In this document: positions 43,698 to 59,300 of the stretch, one piece after another
Position numbering within the stretch: position 1 is the stretch's first letter
Layout: every line of letters begins with the position of its first letter
Origin: Isochrysis galbana
Lineage: Eukaryota > Haptophyta > Isochrysidales > Isochrysidaceae
Direction of reading: 5' to 3'
Assembly (NCBI GenBank): GCA_018136815.1
Contig: CM030940.1
Coordinates: 2,208,915-2,272,914 of the forward strand
DNA: 64,000 bases
The notes under the pieces: generated by a model
Told to the model about the DNA's origin: nothing
What the model saw: only the letters and a program-made list of their open reading frames with translations
Databases searched by the model: none
Made by a program: the position numbers and the translations under genes

Positions 43698-44603
43698 TGC
43701 ATCTGTGCGGTAGGCGCATCGCATGGTTCATCCTGCCTGGGCGTTTCGAGCGGTGGAGCGAGGCATTCGCAAACGCAGGGCGCCCAAGGGACAATGGGCA
43801 TCGTAGTGCACAAGCTGCACAGTCGTAGGTGGCACTCGAGAGGGGTAATTTAGGCGAGATGCGCATTAGCCGGGAAGATAGATGGACATCGGCAGGACTA
43901 GTGAAGAGCTCGGAGGCGGCGTGAGGGGGGCGGGGGGGGGTTGGCCGCCCCCTTTCCCCGTCCACCCCCTCCCTCTCCATACAAAGGTGTGAGGCCGAGA
44001 GACATCCATTTCTTCTTGATACAACGCAGTCCACCCCATGGGGGAACAACATAAGTGGTGATGGCAATTAGCAATTAGCCCCCAAACGGGGCGGGCGCAC
44101 GTGCAAACCCTAGATGAGCACCATACAACCGACTGCGGGCTTGCTCACTCTATGGCACACTCTTTTCGATGACAGCATGCAGCGGCGACGGGCGGGCGCA
44201 CATGTGCCTTGTGACGTAACCTCATGACGTCTCTGCGATTGGTTCGCCGTAGTGTCGTGACAGGCGAGTTGAGTGGTGCGTCGAGTGCCCTGCGTATGTG
44301 AAGTATGAGTGTATCGTGAGCGGGGATCGTCCGTGACGGTGTTGTGCATCTGGACCTTCTGCGGCTTCGTGCGACGCGCTTTAAGCTATACAATTAGGGA
44401 TGGGCGTATGCATTTCGATGCTCGGTCAGAATAAAAAAATATCGTTTTTTATCGTGCTTGGCGATGAAGCATGGAGCCCCGCGCCCACCACTCCCCTCTG
44501 CCGCCCCCCTGCCCCTGCCATCACGACGCCCCAATGGGGCCGCCCCAAGCCGCCGGCCGCCGGAGCCCAAGCGTTGTAGGCCGCCACCTTGCCTGACTAA
44601 CCA
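43698..44603. other. 3' flank of the kinase gene, intergenic
   Basis: No gene is supported. ORFs here are short and without motifs. Confidence 0.5.
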
Positions 44604-44611
44604 AGTATATA

Positions 44612-45946
44612 TAGGGGTAGGCGGTTATGTCCCGTTCCGAAACAAGACATTTGGGCAGGTTTACGGGAACGGGACATTTTCGCAATGTCCCTGGACATTT
44701 GGGCCCCCCAGGGGGGCGTTCGCGCGCGAAAATGGCGCGGGAGCTGCTTCTACCGTTATGCTCGTAATGTCGTTATAAAGTTCCGCTCTTGGCCTCCATC
44801 AGATCACAAGTACATGCGTCTGTGATGTTGCGCTACAACCGCAATGCGCGCCGCAACGAAGAATGACCGCGTACTAATGTCTAATGTGTGAGCAAGTGTG
44901 AGGTGTGAGATGTGTGTAGATGTGTACGAGCCTATGTAATAGTAATAACACTATACACTATACTTATTTAATATTTATACTACAATACATGTAGTACAAT
45001 GTTTACTATCTATCGGATAAAGGTACCCAGCTTTGTAGGACCAGTCCTACAATGTAGGACGGAATTGCCCACGTGTAAACACAAGCATTTGGTGGTATTC
45101 TGGCCTAACCATGGAACCATGGGCTTTTGGCTTACTTTGTGTGTGGATGTTCTCTTGAAGTTGTTCTATAGCAACAAACAAAGCACCACATTCCCATTCC
45201 CATTCCCTCAAGCAAGAGCTTCGTTTTTTCGCTCGCGCAACCCTGGTCGTCCGGTGGAAACACGGGGGACCGGTCCTACGAATGCAAGAAGCCACCAATA
45301 ATCCATGATGATGAGCTCCTCCCATCATGTCTCATGTCTCATGTTCTGAGGAGATGGCATGCAGGTTTTATTGCCCTCTTTGAGACCTACAGTGATGCCT
45401 TAGCTTGGTTTAGAGGTCCAAGAGTCCGTTTTGCTGCCATAGTGTCTTCAAACAAAGGGCTAAAATAAAACTCCTCCGACTTGGGACTTGGGCGCCCCCC
45501 GGAAGTGCTGCACCACACACGGAAGGTGAGGGCAAAAGTTGGTGAAGACTAGCTCTACAGGCTTGGCCATGCATGGGGAGAGCTAATAATCATGTATGGG
45601 AGGGAAAGATGTGAATTGGTTTAGTTGGTGGGAAGCCCAGATTCTTGAACCTAAGCTATCCTTGAGGCACTAACTAAAGGCAAGAGTCCTACGAATGCAT
45701 GGAAATCGTAGGACGCGGTCCTACAATGTAGGACGGAACCGACTGACCGCTATCTATACCACGGGCGAGCAATAGCAATAGCTGCCTTCGGGGAGGGCGG
45801 GGTGGCAGCTACATAAGTGCGCGACTAGACATTTAGGCATGTCTAATGGACATTTCAGGGGACATTTGGGTGCAAAATTTGGATGTCCCGAGACATTTTT
45901 TGGGGACATTTGGGCAGAAAAAACGGGACATAACCGCCTACCCCTA
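44612..45946. mobile_element. hAT-like non-autonomous element, 1335 bp
   Basis: A perfect 25-bp terminal inverted repeat beginning taggggtaggcggttatgtc, at 44612-44636 and its inverse at 45922-45946. The element is flanked by the identical 8-bp duplication agtatata (44604-44611 and 45947-45954). Subterminal gacatttgggc motifs occur at both ends. Inside, the near-palindrome gtcctacaatgtaggac occurs at 45044-45060 and 45719-45735. No transposase frame is present. The structure fits a recently moved hAT derivative. Confidence 0.9.
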
Positions 45947-45954
45947 AGTATATA

Positions 45955-47312
<1,358 letters not shown>

Positions 47313-50300
47313 TTGTTCACCTCACCCCTTCTCTCATTCTCCCTCTCCCGGATGCCGCCAGCCGCACCACGCTCCACCTCGCTCGCCATGCCTCCACGTG
47401 TTCCTCCAGGCACGCCTCCAAATGTTCCTCCAGGCACAAGCACAGACGGGCTCGCCAACTCCACTGCCGCCGTCCCTACCTCCTCATCCTTCCCGTGGCC
47501 AACAGCCGCCGCATCTCTCTCCCCGAAGGCTGAGGCTCTGCCGCTCCTCCTCCGTCAAAGAGAGGGGTACGGAGAGCGGCAGGTGCAGCGGCGGGCAGGA
47601 GGCCCACGTGAGCCTGCTACGGAGACGCTCGCATGGCGTCACTCCTGCTTTCTTGACCTCCTTACCTCTGACAGCCAGATTGCCGCCGTGCCCAAGACTA
47701 CCGGCGGTGTGGCCAAAGTACCGCTCAGCGGTGGAGGTGGAGGAGGGGGTGGAATGCTGTTGGGCGAGGAGCCGATGGCATTAGCGGGGGGTAGCGGGCT
47801 GCGAATTGGTACGGCACTCCACCTGGTGGGTGAGTTGCTCGCCGCTGGGCCGTCCCACGGCCTAGCGGAGGAGACGATCGAGGCACTCGCCAACGCGCTC
47901 GCACACTCAGCCAAGCTCGCTGCGAGCGTGCCGATCGATCTGCCCTCCAAGGAAGGATCCTCGAGCCGGAGGCTGGTCGATTATATTGGCCAACTTACCG
48001 AGTGGCTCCGCCGTGCTGCCGATGGCCCAGCAGGCACGTGTGTGCTTGTGCCCGTGGGTTGGCTCAATGTGTCGACTGGTACGGCCCCGGCTGCAGGCCC
48101 CGACGGGCTGCTTCCCACTGCTGGGCCCGCCGGATCGCGCGCCGCGCAGCCCGCCGACGTACTGCTCGCACTGCGCCGCTCGGAGGAGGGATGGGATATG
48201 GCGGTGTGTAGTGCGAGCGCCGGTCTCGGCTACCACCCGTGCCACGGCGAGGTGTACGACCCAGTCCTCGTTGTGCGCCGGGTGCGCTCCGAGCGACTGC
48301 TCGACTCGGCGCCGTGGGTGATGCTGTACCGCGAGCTTGCTTTCAGCAGCGCTGTGGGCGGCGCGGGGGCGCGAACTCTCTATGAGGTGGTCATCCCGTT
48401 CCTCAGTGGCTGTTCGCTTCCGCAAGCCGTCGCGCGCAGCCCACCGCCAGCCGAGTTTAGCCGACGGCCAGCACCACTTGGCGATCGCACACGTGCGGCC
48501 ACTGTCTTGGAAGGTGTACACGGCCTGCTCTGGCTATGTGGTGTGCAGCCCACCGTGGCGGTACGCTTCACACTACAGCTACGCCGGCTCGTCCTCTGTG
48601 CGTGCCGGCACCAATTGGGCGAGCTTCGCGCGAGCAAGGAGGTGAGCCTCGGCACGCATGACCACGCGCTTATCGCTGCCGGGTGTCGTGGGCTCGCGGC
48701 CCACGCGGCGGAGGCGTCGGCGCTTCCATTGGCGGCGCTTCCATGCGATGCAGGTGGCGGACGCGACGAGCTAGCGGCGGCGGCAGCGCCCGCCGACAAG
48801 CAGGCCCATCCCGTCTTCGGGATTGCCAGCAGTGCGCTGCCGGAGGCTGCCCTTTCAGCCGTCTCCGACGCCGAACTCGTGTCCATCGCAAAACTCGTGA
48901 GTGACGTCGGCGCGCTGGCGGATGAGCTGCACGCTCGCGCGCTCGGCACTGCGCAACCATCGCTTGCGTTGCCCATCAATTGCACTGCCAAGGTGGGCGC
49001 GGCCAGCGGCGTTAACAGCAGCACGCTACACGGCCTCTTCTCGCGCGTGGCTCGCGCCGAAGACGTGGAGCAGCTAGCAGGCACGCCGCCGGACCCGCCC
49101 TTCCTCCGACCAGTGCGGCTTACAGCCGTCGCCTCGCGGGTGGGCAGTGTTGCAGAGGTATCGCTTGCCATGCAGCATGCCATCCTCCAGTGCACGCTGC
49201 TGGCGAACCAGGCCGCCATGGTGAAAAACTCCGGATGCCTACGGGTCGCGCTGCTCCAGCATCTCTTCACATGCGTCGTGCCGCTGCCGCTACCTCTCGA
49301 CTCGCCGGAGCGCACGCACCGTTGCTTCTGGCACTCAGCCTCTGTCACCTACCACGAGCAAGCCGGACTCATCCGTCAAATAGGGGCACTAGCACAGCAC
49401 TACGCCGCGGCGACGCTCTGCCTCACGCCTACTCGGGAGGCCGACGGCGCGCGCCTCGTCACTGTCGCCTGCATTTCCGCTCTGCTCGATGCCCTCCTGC
49501 GCATCCAGGCCTCCGACCTACCCGCGCTCGTCTCGCGCCACTACGCGGGCACGGCGGGCGAGCCAGCTATGCCGTTTGGATTTGCCGTTGGCACCTTCGC
49601 CGACGAGTCGCATACGCTCAAGCTGATGCAGCCCGAGCTCGCCGTCGCGCGCGGCATGTTGCTGGATTATTTTACGTCGGTCCAGGAGGCCGTGGCGCCC
49701 GCGCAACAGCTGTTCCGATGGGAACGTCCCGCCGCCTTCGGGGAGGGTGAGCTGGCGCTCGCAGGGCGCTTGGCATGTGAGATGGGTTTCGGTGGCACGC
49801 CGAGCGAAGCGAGCGCCCCGGGCGATTGCGACGAGCGCGCCAAGATGCTTACGGGCGAGTCGCCCGAGCTTCTTGGGCTGTGTCCGGAGCTCGCCACGCT
49901 GCGCGACGTCTTATTCTTGCTGCGGCTCTTCATGGTGCCCACAGCCGATGGCTTGCCGTCGCGCAAGCGCTGGCGCCCGTGCGACGCACGGCTCGCATGG
50001 TCGCACACCGGGAAGGGGGGCACGCTGTGCGTTCGCGGCTTTGGACGCGATCTAGTCGAGGGGTGCCTAGCGACTGGCGCAGACCGCCTCACTGGGAGTT
50101 TTTCTGCGTGGTTCCGAGGGCGTGACGGCGGCCCACGCCTGCGCACGCCCCCATCGCATGCACTCCCTGCCTTTTTGGTGGCCCAGCTCGGCCGTCGGGG
50201 GGAGAGAACCGAAGACAAGCTTTCGACGGAAGAGGCCATCCTCTTCCTGTCGTCCGATGAGCTCCATGCTATACAGCGTGATGACGGCGATGAAGCGCCC

Positions 50301-53300
50301 CGATTGCCTAGCGCTGGCAGCGACCGCCATGCCCGACCACGCGAAGCTTCGCGGTCCTCTTCGGCGCACATGGCGAGTACCCTCTCCGCTCGCGATGCTG
50401 AGCTTTTGCTCCAGTATCTCACGGCCCCCTACCTACGAATCCCTCTGCTCCTCTCCTTCTTCGCTGACCCGCTACGCATCCAGGCTCTCGCTCAACCCCG
50501 GATTCAGGAAGTCGTTGAGGCGTGCCTTTTCGAGCCCGGTCCTTGGCAGGCGGGTGGCGATCGGCCGCTGCCCGAGACTATCCCGATCTCGCGGGAAAAG
50601 AGGACGGAGTATCTAGCAACGCCGCTCGGCCTGCTCTTCAACGAGCTAGTGCACGCGCCGGCAGCGCTGCTCTTGTCTCCCATTCTTAAGATGCTTGCTG
50701 CAGCTACCGAGATGGACACAGGCTCGCCGGACTCCGCTTCGGCCGCAGTAATTCTCTTCACCGTGCGCCTCGCGGTGCGCATAGACTGCCACCTCGTTCC
50801 CGTTGCTCAGTGACCTGCTGCCCTGCGAGGCCTTTCGCCTTGCGCTGTGGCTCATCCCCCAATTGCTCCACTGGACGCAGGTGCGGGTCGAGGCATATGT
50901 GGACTTCTTTTTGCAGCATCGTGAATGGAAAGAGCGGGTTGAAATAGCAGGCGCAAAGGCTACTGAACTCGAGAGGATAACTCGCATCGATGGGGACGGG
51001 ATGAGTGCATGCCCTCCATCGTCGTTATCCGCACAAGGAGGCCTCGCCAGCCCAAACGAGGCGAGCGTGTCGCCTAGCGATGCAGCCGCCGATGCGGAAG
51101 CAGCAGATTCCAAGGCACCGGCCGCCACAGCTGGGGGCGCGGAGCGAACGGCCTATGGCGGTGCTGAGGCGGAGAAAGCGGATGGCCCGCAGGCCACCCT
51201 TAGCCAGGGCAGTCCGCCCTCGCTCTTGAATAAATTTACAGCCCCCCCGGCCGGCGTCCTCGGAGGCGAGTACGACAATGGCGACACTCGAACGGCAGAA
51301 GGCAGAGCCTCGATGCCTGTGGCCGCATCCACTCCCGATTGCACCCTGAGGAATGCGGCTGATCACCATGGGTCTAACAAGGGTTTGGCCGACACTCCGT
51401 CGAGGCTCAGGTTTGTTCAGGAGCCCGATTTCGCGGAAGAGCGACCATTTAAGTCGAATTGCGGGCCACGCGTATGGGTGCGAGGGCTTCAGATATCTCA
51501 AACCCCACATCGAAACGGCAGTACGCTTGCGGTCGAGGCGGGGAGACTTCGGCATCAGCTGCACGCCGATGTCTTTCCCCTACTCGAAGCATGGTTCGAT
51601 CGTTGCGTCCAAAAGAAGGATGTGAGAGGAGCTGGAGTCGTGGTCGCACACATTGCCCTTCTCTTTCAAAACGTTGCCGAGGAATCGCTCGACACGTGTG
51701 CCGTTAAGTGGCTCCTCGCAGCGCAGGTATGGGGCTGTGGCCACATCCGGTGCGCACCCGTCACCGCTTGAGAGAGTGCTGTTGCTCTGAAGGCATGCGG
51801 CGCACGCCGTGCCCTCGACCGACTAACCCCTCCCCCGACAGGTGTTCCTCACGCACAACTTTGAATGGGACACAGAGCTCCCTCCGGATGGTTTTGCGGT
51901 CTCAGCCGCTACTCCCGCCCATTCGCCCGAAGTCCGCCAAGCCGCTGCCCGTCATCTGCGGATCCCGCAGACCCACCTGTTCGACTTGTGGCAGCAACAT
52001 CGCCACCACCTGCTCCGTCGACTTTCCGACCCTTCGAATGCCACCGAGACTGCCTCGGTCATGTCGCACGTGGTGCGTGCGGTGGCGTGCGGTGGTCCGC
52101 GTGCCAGCTTCATGGTAGATGCGTCGGAACCCTGGCGTCCCATGCCGGGACAACTCAACGAGGGAAGGTTTGTGCTCGATTATAACGCCGAGGGCCGTGT
52201 CGAGCGGAAGCAACAGCTGCAACCTGAGGGCCGCACTGGCGCTGCGCCGGCCGACGCCTTCGAGGCGGCTTTGAAACGGGAGTGTATGATCGCGCCGACA
52301 CAACAGGAGATCAATGTGCAGCTAGGCGAGTATCACGCGTCCGCCGCACGGAAACAACTCGAGGTATTTGTATGCAACTGCTCGCATAGCTAGTCCCGCC
52401 CTTCTTGAGTCTATCGTGCAAACTGCCGAAAGCGTGCGGCCCCGCCGCCTTCCGCATGGCAACCCACCCGCTTACCGTCACGATGCGCATAGGTGCTCCA
52501 CGCTAGCTTCGTCGACTTCGCTGATTTTCGCTCCATCTTTGGCGCCGCGGCAAAACCCAGCTCCTTTCAGTCTGCGGAGGTTGCTGCAACGCCTCAACGT
52601 ACTTGGTTGCGCCTTGTTCATCGACGGCATGAACTACGTCGCTGGGTTGCTCCTCGTCCTACGTTCACGCCCCACCCCGGCCTCTTCACCCATCCATATC
52701 ACACCTTCTTGGAATCTATTGCGTCGGTGGTGCCGTTCATCCGCAGCGTCTCTGCACAAGGCAAGAAGGCGTGGCTACGCGAGTTGCTCGAGCCTGTGCG
52801 CCTCGCTCACTTCCCGTCGCTCAACCTCTACTTGCCGCCTCTTGATGACGCCTTCTCGAGCGTTTCGGCCGCGCTGCTGCGCGCGACTTCCCGAGATCAT
52901 GCGCAGCACAAGGAGGTAGTAGTTTATCGCTCACCACCTAGAGTGCTGGTTTTCAACCTTGTAGAGCACGGTCGGCGATGGTACCGAGTGCTCACCTTCT
53001 GCTCTCGTGCGGACTGCTCCCTCGCCTCCCTACGGAATCTACCGTCGTATGCCGAGCCTGTGCCAGTACTTGCCTGTGGGGACGCGATGGCGCAGGTGGC
53101 CGCTGCGGAATCGCTAGTGATAACTCGCCACGTCACTTCCAGCCTGGTTGGACTGCCACCGGTTGTCCGTGCCCCCGTAGCGAATGGGCCCGGGAATTCG
53201 TGTGCTGACTCGCAGCACAAGCCACAAGACAAAGTTGCAGGATGGGGCGACTACGGTGGTTTCTTATCGCGCCGCTTTGCAGGCAATGCGCATGGTTCTA

Positions 53301-56300
53301 CGACGCTGACGCAACCTGTCGCGAGTCCTGCTATTGCCCCGAACCTCACTGTGCAGCAAACGCACTCCACCATCGAACAAACTTACGTCCCTTCGCGCCT
53401 GCTTCATGGGCTGCTTCCCGAGGTGCTACTCGAAACACATCTTTTCTGGCAAAATGAGGATGACACCCTCACCGGATACCCAAAAGCCTCCGCCGCACTC
53501 GATCAAACTTCGCATCCGACTCTCATCTTGGTTGTCTTGTCTCCTGAACTCACTGCATCCATCGACGCGCATGCAACTCCATCGAACCCCGGCTCCAAAG
53601 ATGCCAATACGAGCGATTTTCCGGCCACTCGTGCTGCTTTGCATACTGCATGCATCCGCAGGCGACGGCTGCGCCCACGAGGCCGCGCCTCGCCACCTGC
53701 TAATCCAGCCATTGCCTGCAACCCTATGGCATCTCCTACGGGCATCGCCCCCATGTCTGATTGGTCTGAGGCCCCAACGGACGCCACGCTGGCCTATGAT
53801 GAGACGTGGGAGGAGGTGGTCGAGCAATCTGACGGTGTGGAAGATGAGATCCTAATCAACTTGCTGCATCCGGAGCTCGATGAGAAGACGCACGCTCTTG
53901 CTATGATCCTACGACGATTAGACGATCCTTCTCATATTCTAGCATGGGCACGTCGGCGTAGGCCGGCCGAAACTGCGCCGGCTGATGACCTTCATGATCG
54001 CACTGCAGGTGTTGCAGGGGCATCGAGCACCTCATCCGATCTGGACGATGGTGGTTGGGCCTTGGCAAGTGTTGAGCTCCCGCGCCTTCGCCTGGCTTTC
54101 GAAGTCAAACGCTCCAGTGGGGGAACGGGCGGAGTCACGCGCTTGTACTGCCGTGAGCATGCGTCGATGTTCATCTCTAGCGTAACTGCGATCAATCAGA
54201 CTAGCGAAGGTTCTATTGACCTTGATGGTGGGCACGCGAGAGGAAGAGCAGGCGCGGTGCGCCAGCTCCTCGGCTGCCTACCTCACGCTGTCGTGCTCGA
54301 GGATGAACAGGGCGAGCTAGCTGTACTTGTCTCAGCCGCGGCAAAGCCGTACAGTAAGAACACAACAGCGCCGGCCGATCAATCTCCACGGGCTACAAAC
54401 CCGAACGGCCGAGATGAATCGTACCACATCAGACGAGACGCCGGCACCTGCCTGCTAGAACGGAACGACCTTGCATGGCTTGCAGCGCTCACCCAGGCAC
54501 GACACTATTTGTATCCTATTCACCCGTCCAATCGCGTACTATGCTCGCGGACACTAGCATCATCTCTATACCTGCTACTGCTTCACTTTGCGCACCGGAG
54601 ATATGACCAGGTGACGCATCCCGCCACGTGTTGAGTGTCGCCTACACGGATCTTGCACTCAGAATTTACCCGTCAAAAGCACTGCACATCTAAGCAGCAG
54701 GATTTGGTTAACTGGCGTGTGGCCAGCTTAACGAATTGGCTTTGTTTACAAGCCTAACACGAGGAATGCTTCTATTGCACCTGCCCCTATTGCACCAGGT
54801 TCTTCGCCTTGCCGATGCGTGTATGGCCGATACGCGACTTTCAGTTGAGGAACAGCAGCTCTGGGAAGCCATTGAGAATGTGGGACGGGAGGACAACCAT
54901 CCCGAGGCACATGCAGCACGGCTTAAGGTGAAATCGGCGTGCGCTACACACGCCCGGAGTCATGGGCATGCATTCGGCTGGAAGAATCCATTAGCCATTC
55001 ATTCCGCGCTATACACCTCATATTGTTGTCAACGTGGTCACTTGGCTCCACACACCACCATGACAGCGTAGCAGCCGGAAATCATTCGTCCCCTGCCTCC
55101 CCGCGTTTTGCAACCGCCGCACGCTTCGCGCGCACTACTGATGTGGACGTTGGACCTTCCTTTTCAGGTGAAACTTGTTCAGTGGCGATGTCGCTTTGAG
55201 TCTCCGCTTGAACAGACGATTTCTACAGAATCGGATGGAACATCTAGTTTTGCATCACTCAGAAGCTCCATCTTGCCAGCCCACAACACCCCCTCTCGTT
55301 CCACAGCAGCCATTACTCCATCACCGGCCTCTGCATCGCGCTCGCGTCGCCGCTCGCCCACGACTCCACCATCGGTAGACGCATTTCATAACGGCTCTCC
55401 ATGCCTCTCTTCTTGGGACATGGCTACTTCCATTGAGCTATACATTTTGCATAGACGGCTGATTCGTGCCGATTGCCGGCTACAACCGATCGAGGAGCAG
55501 ATCTTGCTACAAGCACACCTCGATAGCCTTGCCCTCGCCGCAGGCAGTGGAACTCTTACGGGCACTGCTGCCCTGATAGCCGCTGAGCTAGCAGCATATC
55601 ATGACGCGCTCGTCATTTCCATCCTACCCCCTACATTGGCCACGGCCTCTGTGGCAAATGATGAGATTGCCCCTCATTCACCGTCGTCACCTGAGCCTCA
55701 CGGCCGACGGCTATATAGTCAAATGTTTAGGCGACCGTCCATGGAATTGTCACCGCTCAGCGCAGCGGTTTGGTTCGACGAGGTGATCACACTTGGACCA
55801 CTCTTTCAGCGGGCGACGCCAGAAGACCCCGGGGCCTTACAGCAAGCCAACGATGCACTCGTCTTACGACCTCCGAGCGTCCGTGGGGAGGTGAATTTTG
55901 CGGGCGACGGGGCACTAAGGCGCATCGACCTAGTGGCTAAGAACTTGTCGCTCGAAACTCATTTCGTGGAGTTATATGAGCTGATCACCGGGCAGGCGCA
56001 GCTGAGCTTATCACCCGATCGCGACTCCTCAATTACGATGGGCGCAATGCTTCTGCGCGCTCTGCCTGCGAGGGAATGGGAGAATGCATCCAGCTTGGGT
56101 GCAAACCTCTGCGCATTGCTCGAGGTGTTGGTGCATCAACGCGAGCAAATGCAGGAAGGTGTGCCTCGAGATGCGCTCGATGGCGGGCTAGCTGAGAAAC
56201 TTCCGAGCTATCGTGACCTTAGAGAGGAAGAGACGCAGGTGAGGGAGCTATTTTGTATGCCTTAGTGGCGCCTTCATCTGCATGGCGCATCGCCTTTTTG

Positions 56301-59300
56301 AGAGGCAATAGAGCTGCGATCCGTTCTCCCTAGGACTAATCAACCTCTCGCCACCTCAATTCGTAGATACATGAAGCTTCGCATCAGGTACGTGGGGGCC
56401 GAGCTCGCGTCTCTCCCGTTGTTGCACCCATGAACGACGACATGCCTTCAAGCGAGTTGTCACCTCGAATCCAGTCGCTCTGGCTCCGACTTCGAGGCGA
56501 TGAGACGGCACGCAGGTTGGTCAAGCAGTTGGCGGACGTCCTACACGAGTTCAAGCAGACCTCCGGTCTCATTATACCACAAGAAAACCACTCATTGGTT
56601 GCGTCCACACCTGCTTCCCCTCCAGCTCCGGCATACGCAAGGAGTCGCCGTAGCCAGGCCCAGTTTGAGGACGTCGTTCGTCTGGCTCGACCGTTGCAAT
56701 TGCGCGATTGGCATTGTGCCGAGCGAAAGCTTCGTTTGCCAACAGATGACACCGGCCAGGAAGGTGACGCGCTCGAGGCATGGACTAGGTCACTCTTGTG
56801 CGTCGGTGCCTCGGAGCTCGAAGACTTGGTGACGCAGCCGCTGAAGCCAATTTCTTTGTCTAAGTATGTTGAACTCGTCCCTTGCTGCAAGGCGTCGTTG
56901 CTCCCAGATCCGCCACAGTCACTCACGGAGCTGTTTGACGTCAGCTCGCACCCGTACGCGCAAACTTACGTGGCAAAGGAACTTCTCAGCCGCCTCGATG
57001 ATGACGTTAAGTCGTACGCCCAAACCTGGAAGCAGCAACGCACGGCTCAGCTGCTCACGCTTCAACCTGAGGACGTCTCCGAAATTGTCCAAAAGGCCCT
57101 CTTACGCGGGTATGGTGGCACGTCCCTCTTCACATCCTCGAAGCCTGATAAAGCTTTGGCGGCTCTCAAACGGCTGCACGAACTCGAGGATTCACTGCTT
57201 CATTTGCGCGCGGAAGACGCGCAGGCGGTTGAGGATGGCATTTGTCGTGCTCTTGCTACAACGAATTGCTCAGTGAATAAGGGCTGCTCGCGTCAGGAGC
57301 TCGGCTTTGCTCTTCGTCAGCTAGCAGGCAATGAGGCCAATGCCGACTTTGGGGTTTTGGCGGTACAGCTGTTGTCTAGTGCTGCGCACGAAGATCTCAC
57401 TGCGTTTAACCCTCACCTCACTACAGCTGCCGTCGACGAGTTGTTGTCGCTCTTGGCTATAATTATGATGCGGACTTCTCGCCGCGCTTTGCTCGCCGCC
57501 GCCGTCCCAGCCGTACGGGCTTTACGTGCTCAGTTAACAAAGTTGGTCGACTTGACGACGCTGGGTGAAATGGGAAGCGGCTCCCCCAGCGAGGAAAAAG
57601 AGAGAGCGAAACGATTAGTCCTTGAGCTTCAGAATAAGGCCGGAGCCCTAGCGGAGCTGCTTATCACAAAACGCTACATCTTCCAACCCGCCGTGCCTCC
57701 CGGTGCTGGCGACCCTGCCTCTTCCGCAGTCTCACCTTTTGGCGTTGAGCCCTCAACATCTCCGTACAACTCATTCACTCGTCGACGCTCCATGGGAATG
57801 CTCCTCTCTCCCTCTAGAACGGCTTCGGAGTCGGCGAGATCAAAAGGTCCCTCCTTTGTGTTTGACCCTCGATTCTTGGTGTTCGAGTCGATTTCGACCA
57901 TGATACTACGTGAAGAGCAGGTGCCACCTCCACGGTATCAAGGGGCGGAGCCTAGTGGGAGGCCTATTGTACGAATAGCTTCTGCCATTGATGTGGTGTT
58001 GCATTGCGTGTGGCAGTACGGTGTGCGACGCTAGCACGCTTCTTGACCGCACGTCGTCGGCCTTGTTGCAGGTGCTCTTAGTGCGAGACTTTGTAACCCG
58101 CCTCTCGTCCACGCAGCCGCACTCGGAAAACAGTGAGGCTCTTGTCAAGCAGCTCATAATGGGTGCTGGCAAGACCACCGTCATCCTGCCGTTACTTGCA
58201 TTCTTTCTCGCCGACGGGTCGCAACTTATCATGCAGGTGACGCTTTACACGTTCTAATCAATACTCGCGCGCCATTGCCACAGACCGATCCCCAACAATC
58301 TTGAACACTCCTCCCTGCAACGCTACCCGTTTGATGGACAGGTAGTGCCAGCGACACTGTTGACATTCACTCAGGCTGTTCTCCGTGAGCGTTTTTCATC
58401 ATTTATTTCCAAGCCGATTTACACCTTTTCCTTTGATCGTTCGACGGTTCCGTCGCAATCTATTCTGGACAAATTGCGCGATGCGGAACGCTCTGGAGGT
58501 CTCGTGTGCGCAACTCCTACGGCTCTCAAATCGTTCGCGTTGGCCTTCGTCTATTGCATGCATCTTTTGGATTATCAATATCGACGCGACCTACAGAAAA
58601 GCAAGGGCGGGGGCTCTAGGTTCGGAAACCTCTTTGGCTTTTTCGGACGCTCCACACCTTCGGCAAACGTTGATGGTGCGGCCGAGCTGCACGAGCAGGT
58701 GAGGGAACCTGTTGTGCGACAGCACGCCATGCTCGCGCTTGCTTCCGGGCTCCTCAACTTGCGTGCTTGTCGGTGCGGAAGTGCATGCTAGCTCTATTGC
58801 ACGTCTTCAGGCGTTCGCATGCGACTGACGCCACACGAAGGACGCCTCCTGTGGAACTTCAATCGTATTTGCTTCCCTTGTTCTTTCATCTCTTTAGGTT
58901 CGTCTATGCTGCGAGATGATGTGCATCTTCGATAAGGCCGTTGTGATTCTTGACGAGATCGACTTGATTCTGCATCCCTTGCGTTCCGAACTCAATTGGC
59001 CCCTCGATAAGCGCTTACCCCTTGATTTCACTGCCGAGAAGAACGCGTCTGGCATGCGATGGGAGCTGCCTTTACACATGCTCGACCCCATACTCTTTGC
59101 TGGCTACGGGACATGCACAATGTCGATCCCACGCTCGAAACGTTCTGAGTCGCTGCTGCTTCGCATTCGACGCACTGTTGATAAAGGATGCGAGATGAGA
59201 GCTATGACCCGACAACCACACCTTCAATTGCTTGAGCGTCGCTTTTACGAGGTGGAGTTGCGACCTTTGCTTGCGCGTTGGATGATACTCTTCATCCTTA

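Noticed and set aside
50748..50810. Alternative first intron of the giant gene (gtaatt donor, ctcag acceptor)
   Set aside because: It leads to an immediate stop in phase 0 and the other nearby phases do not join. The intron 50763-50880 keeps the frame and the border pattern of the other introns, although its donor context is weak.
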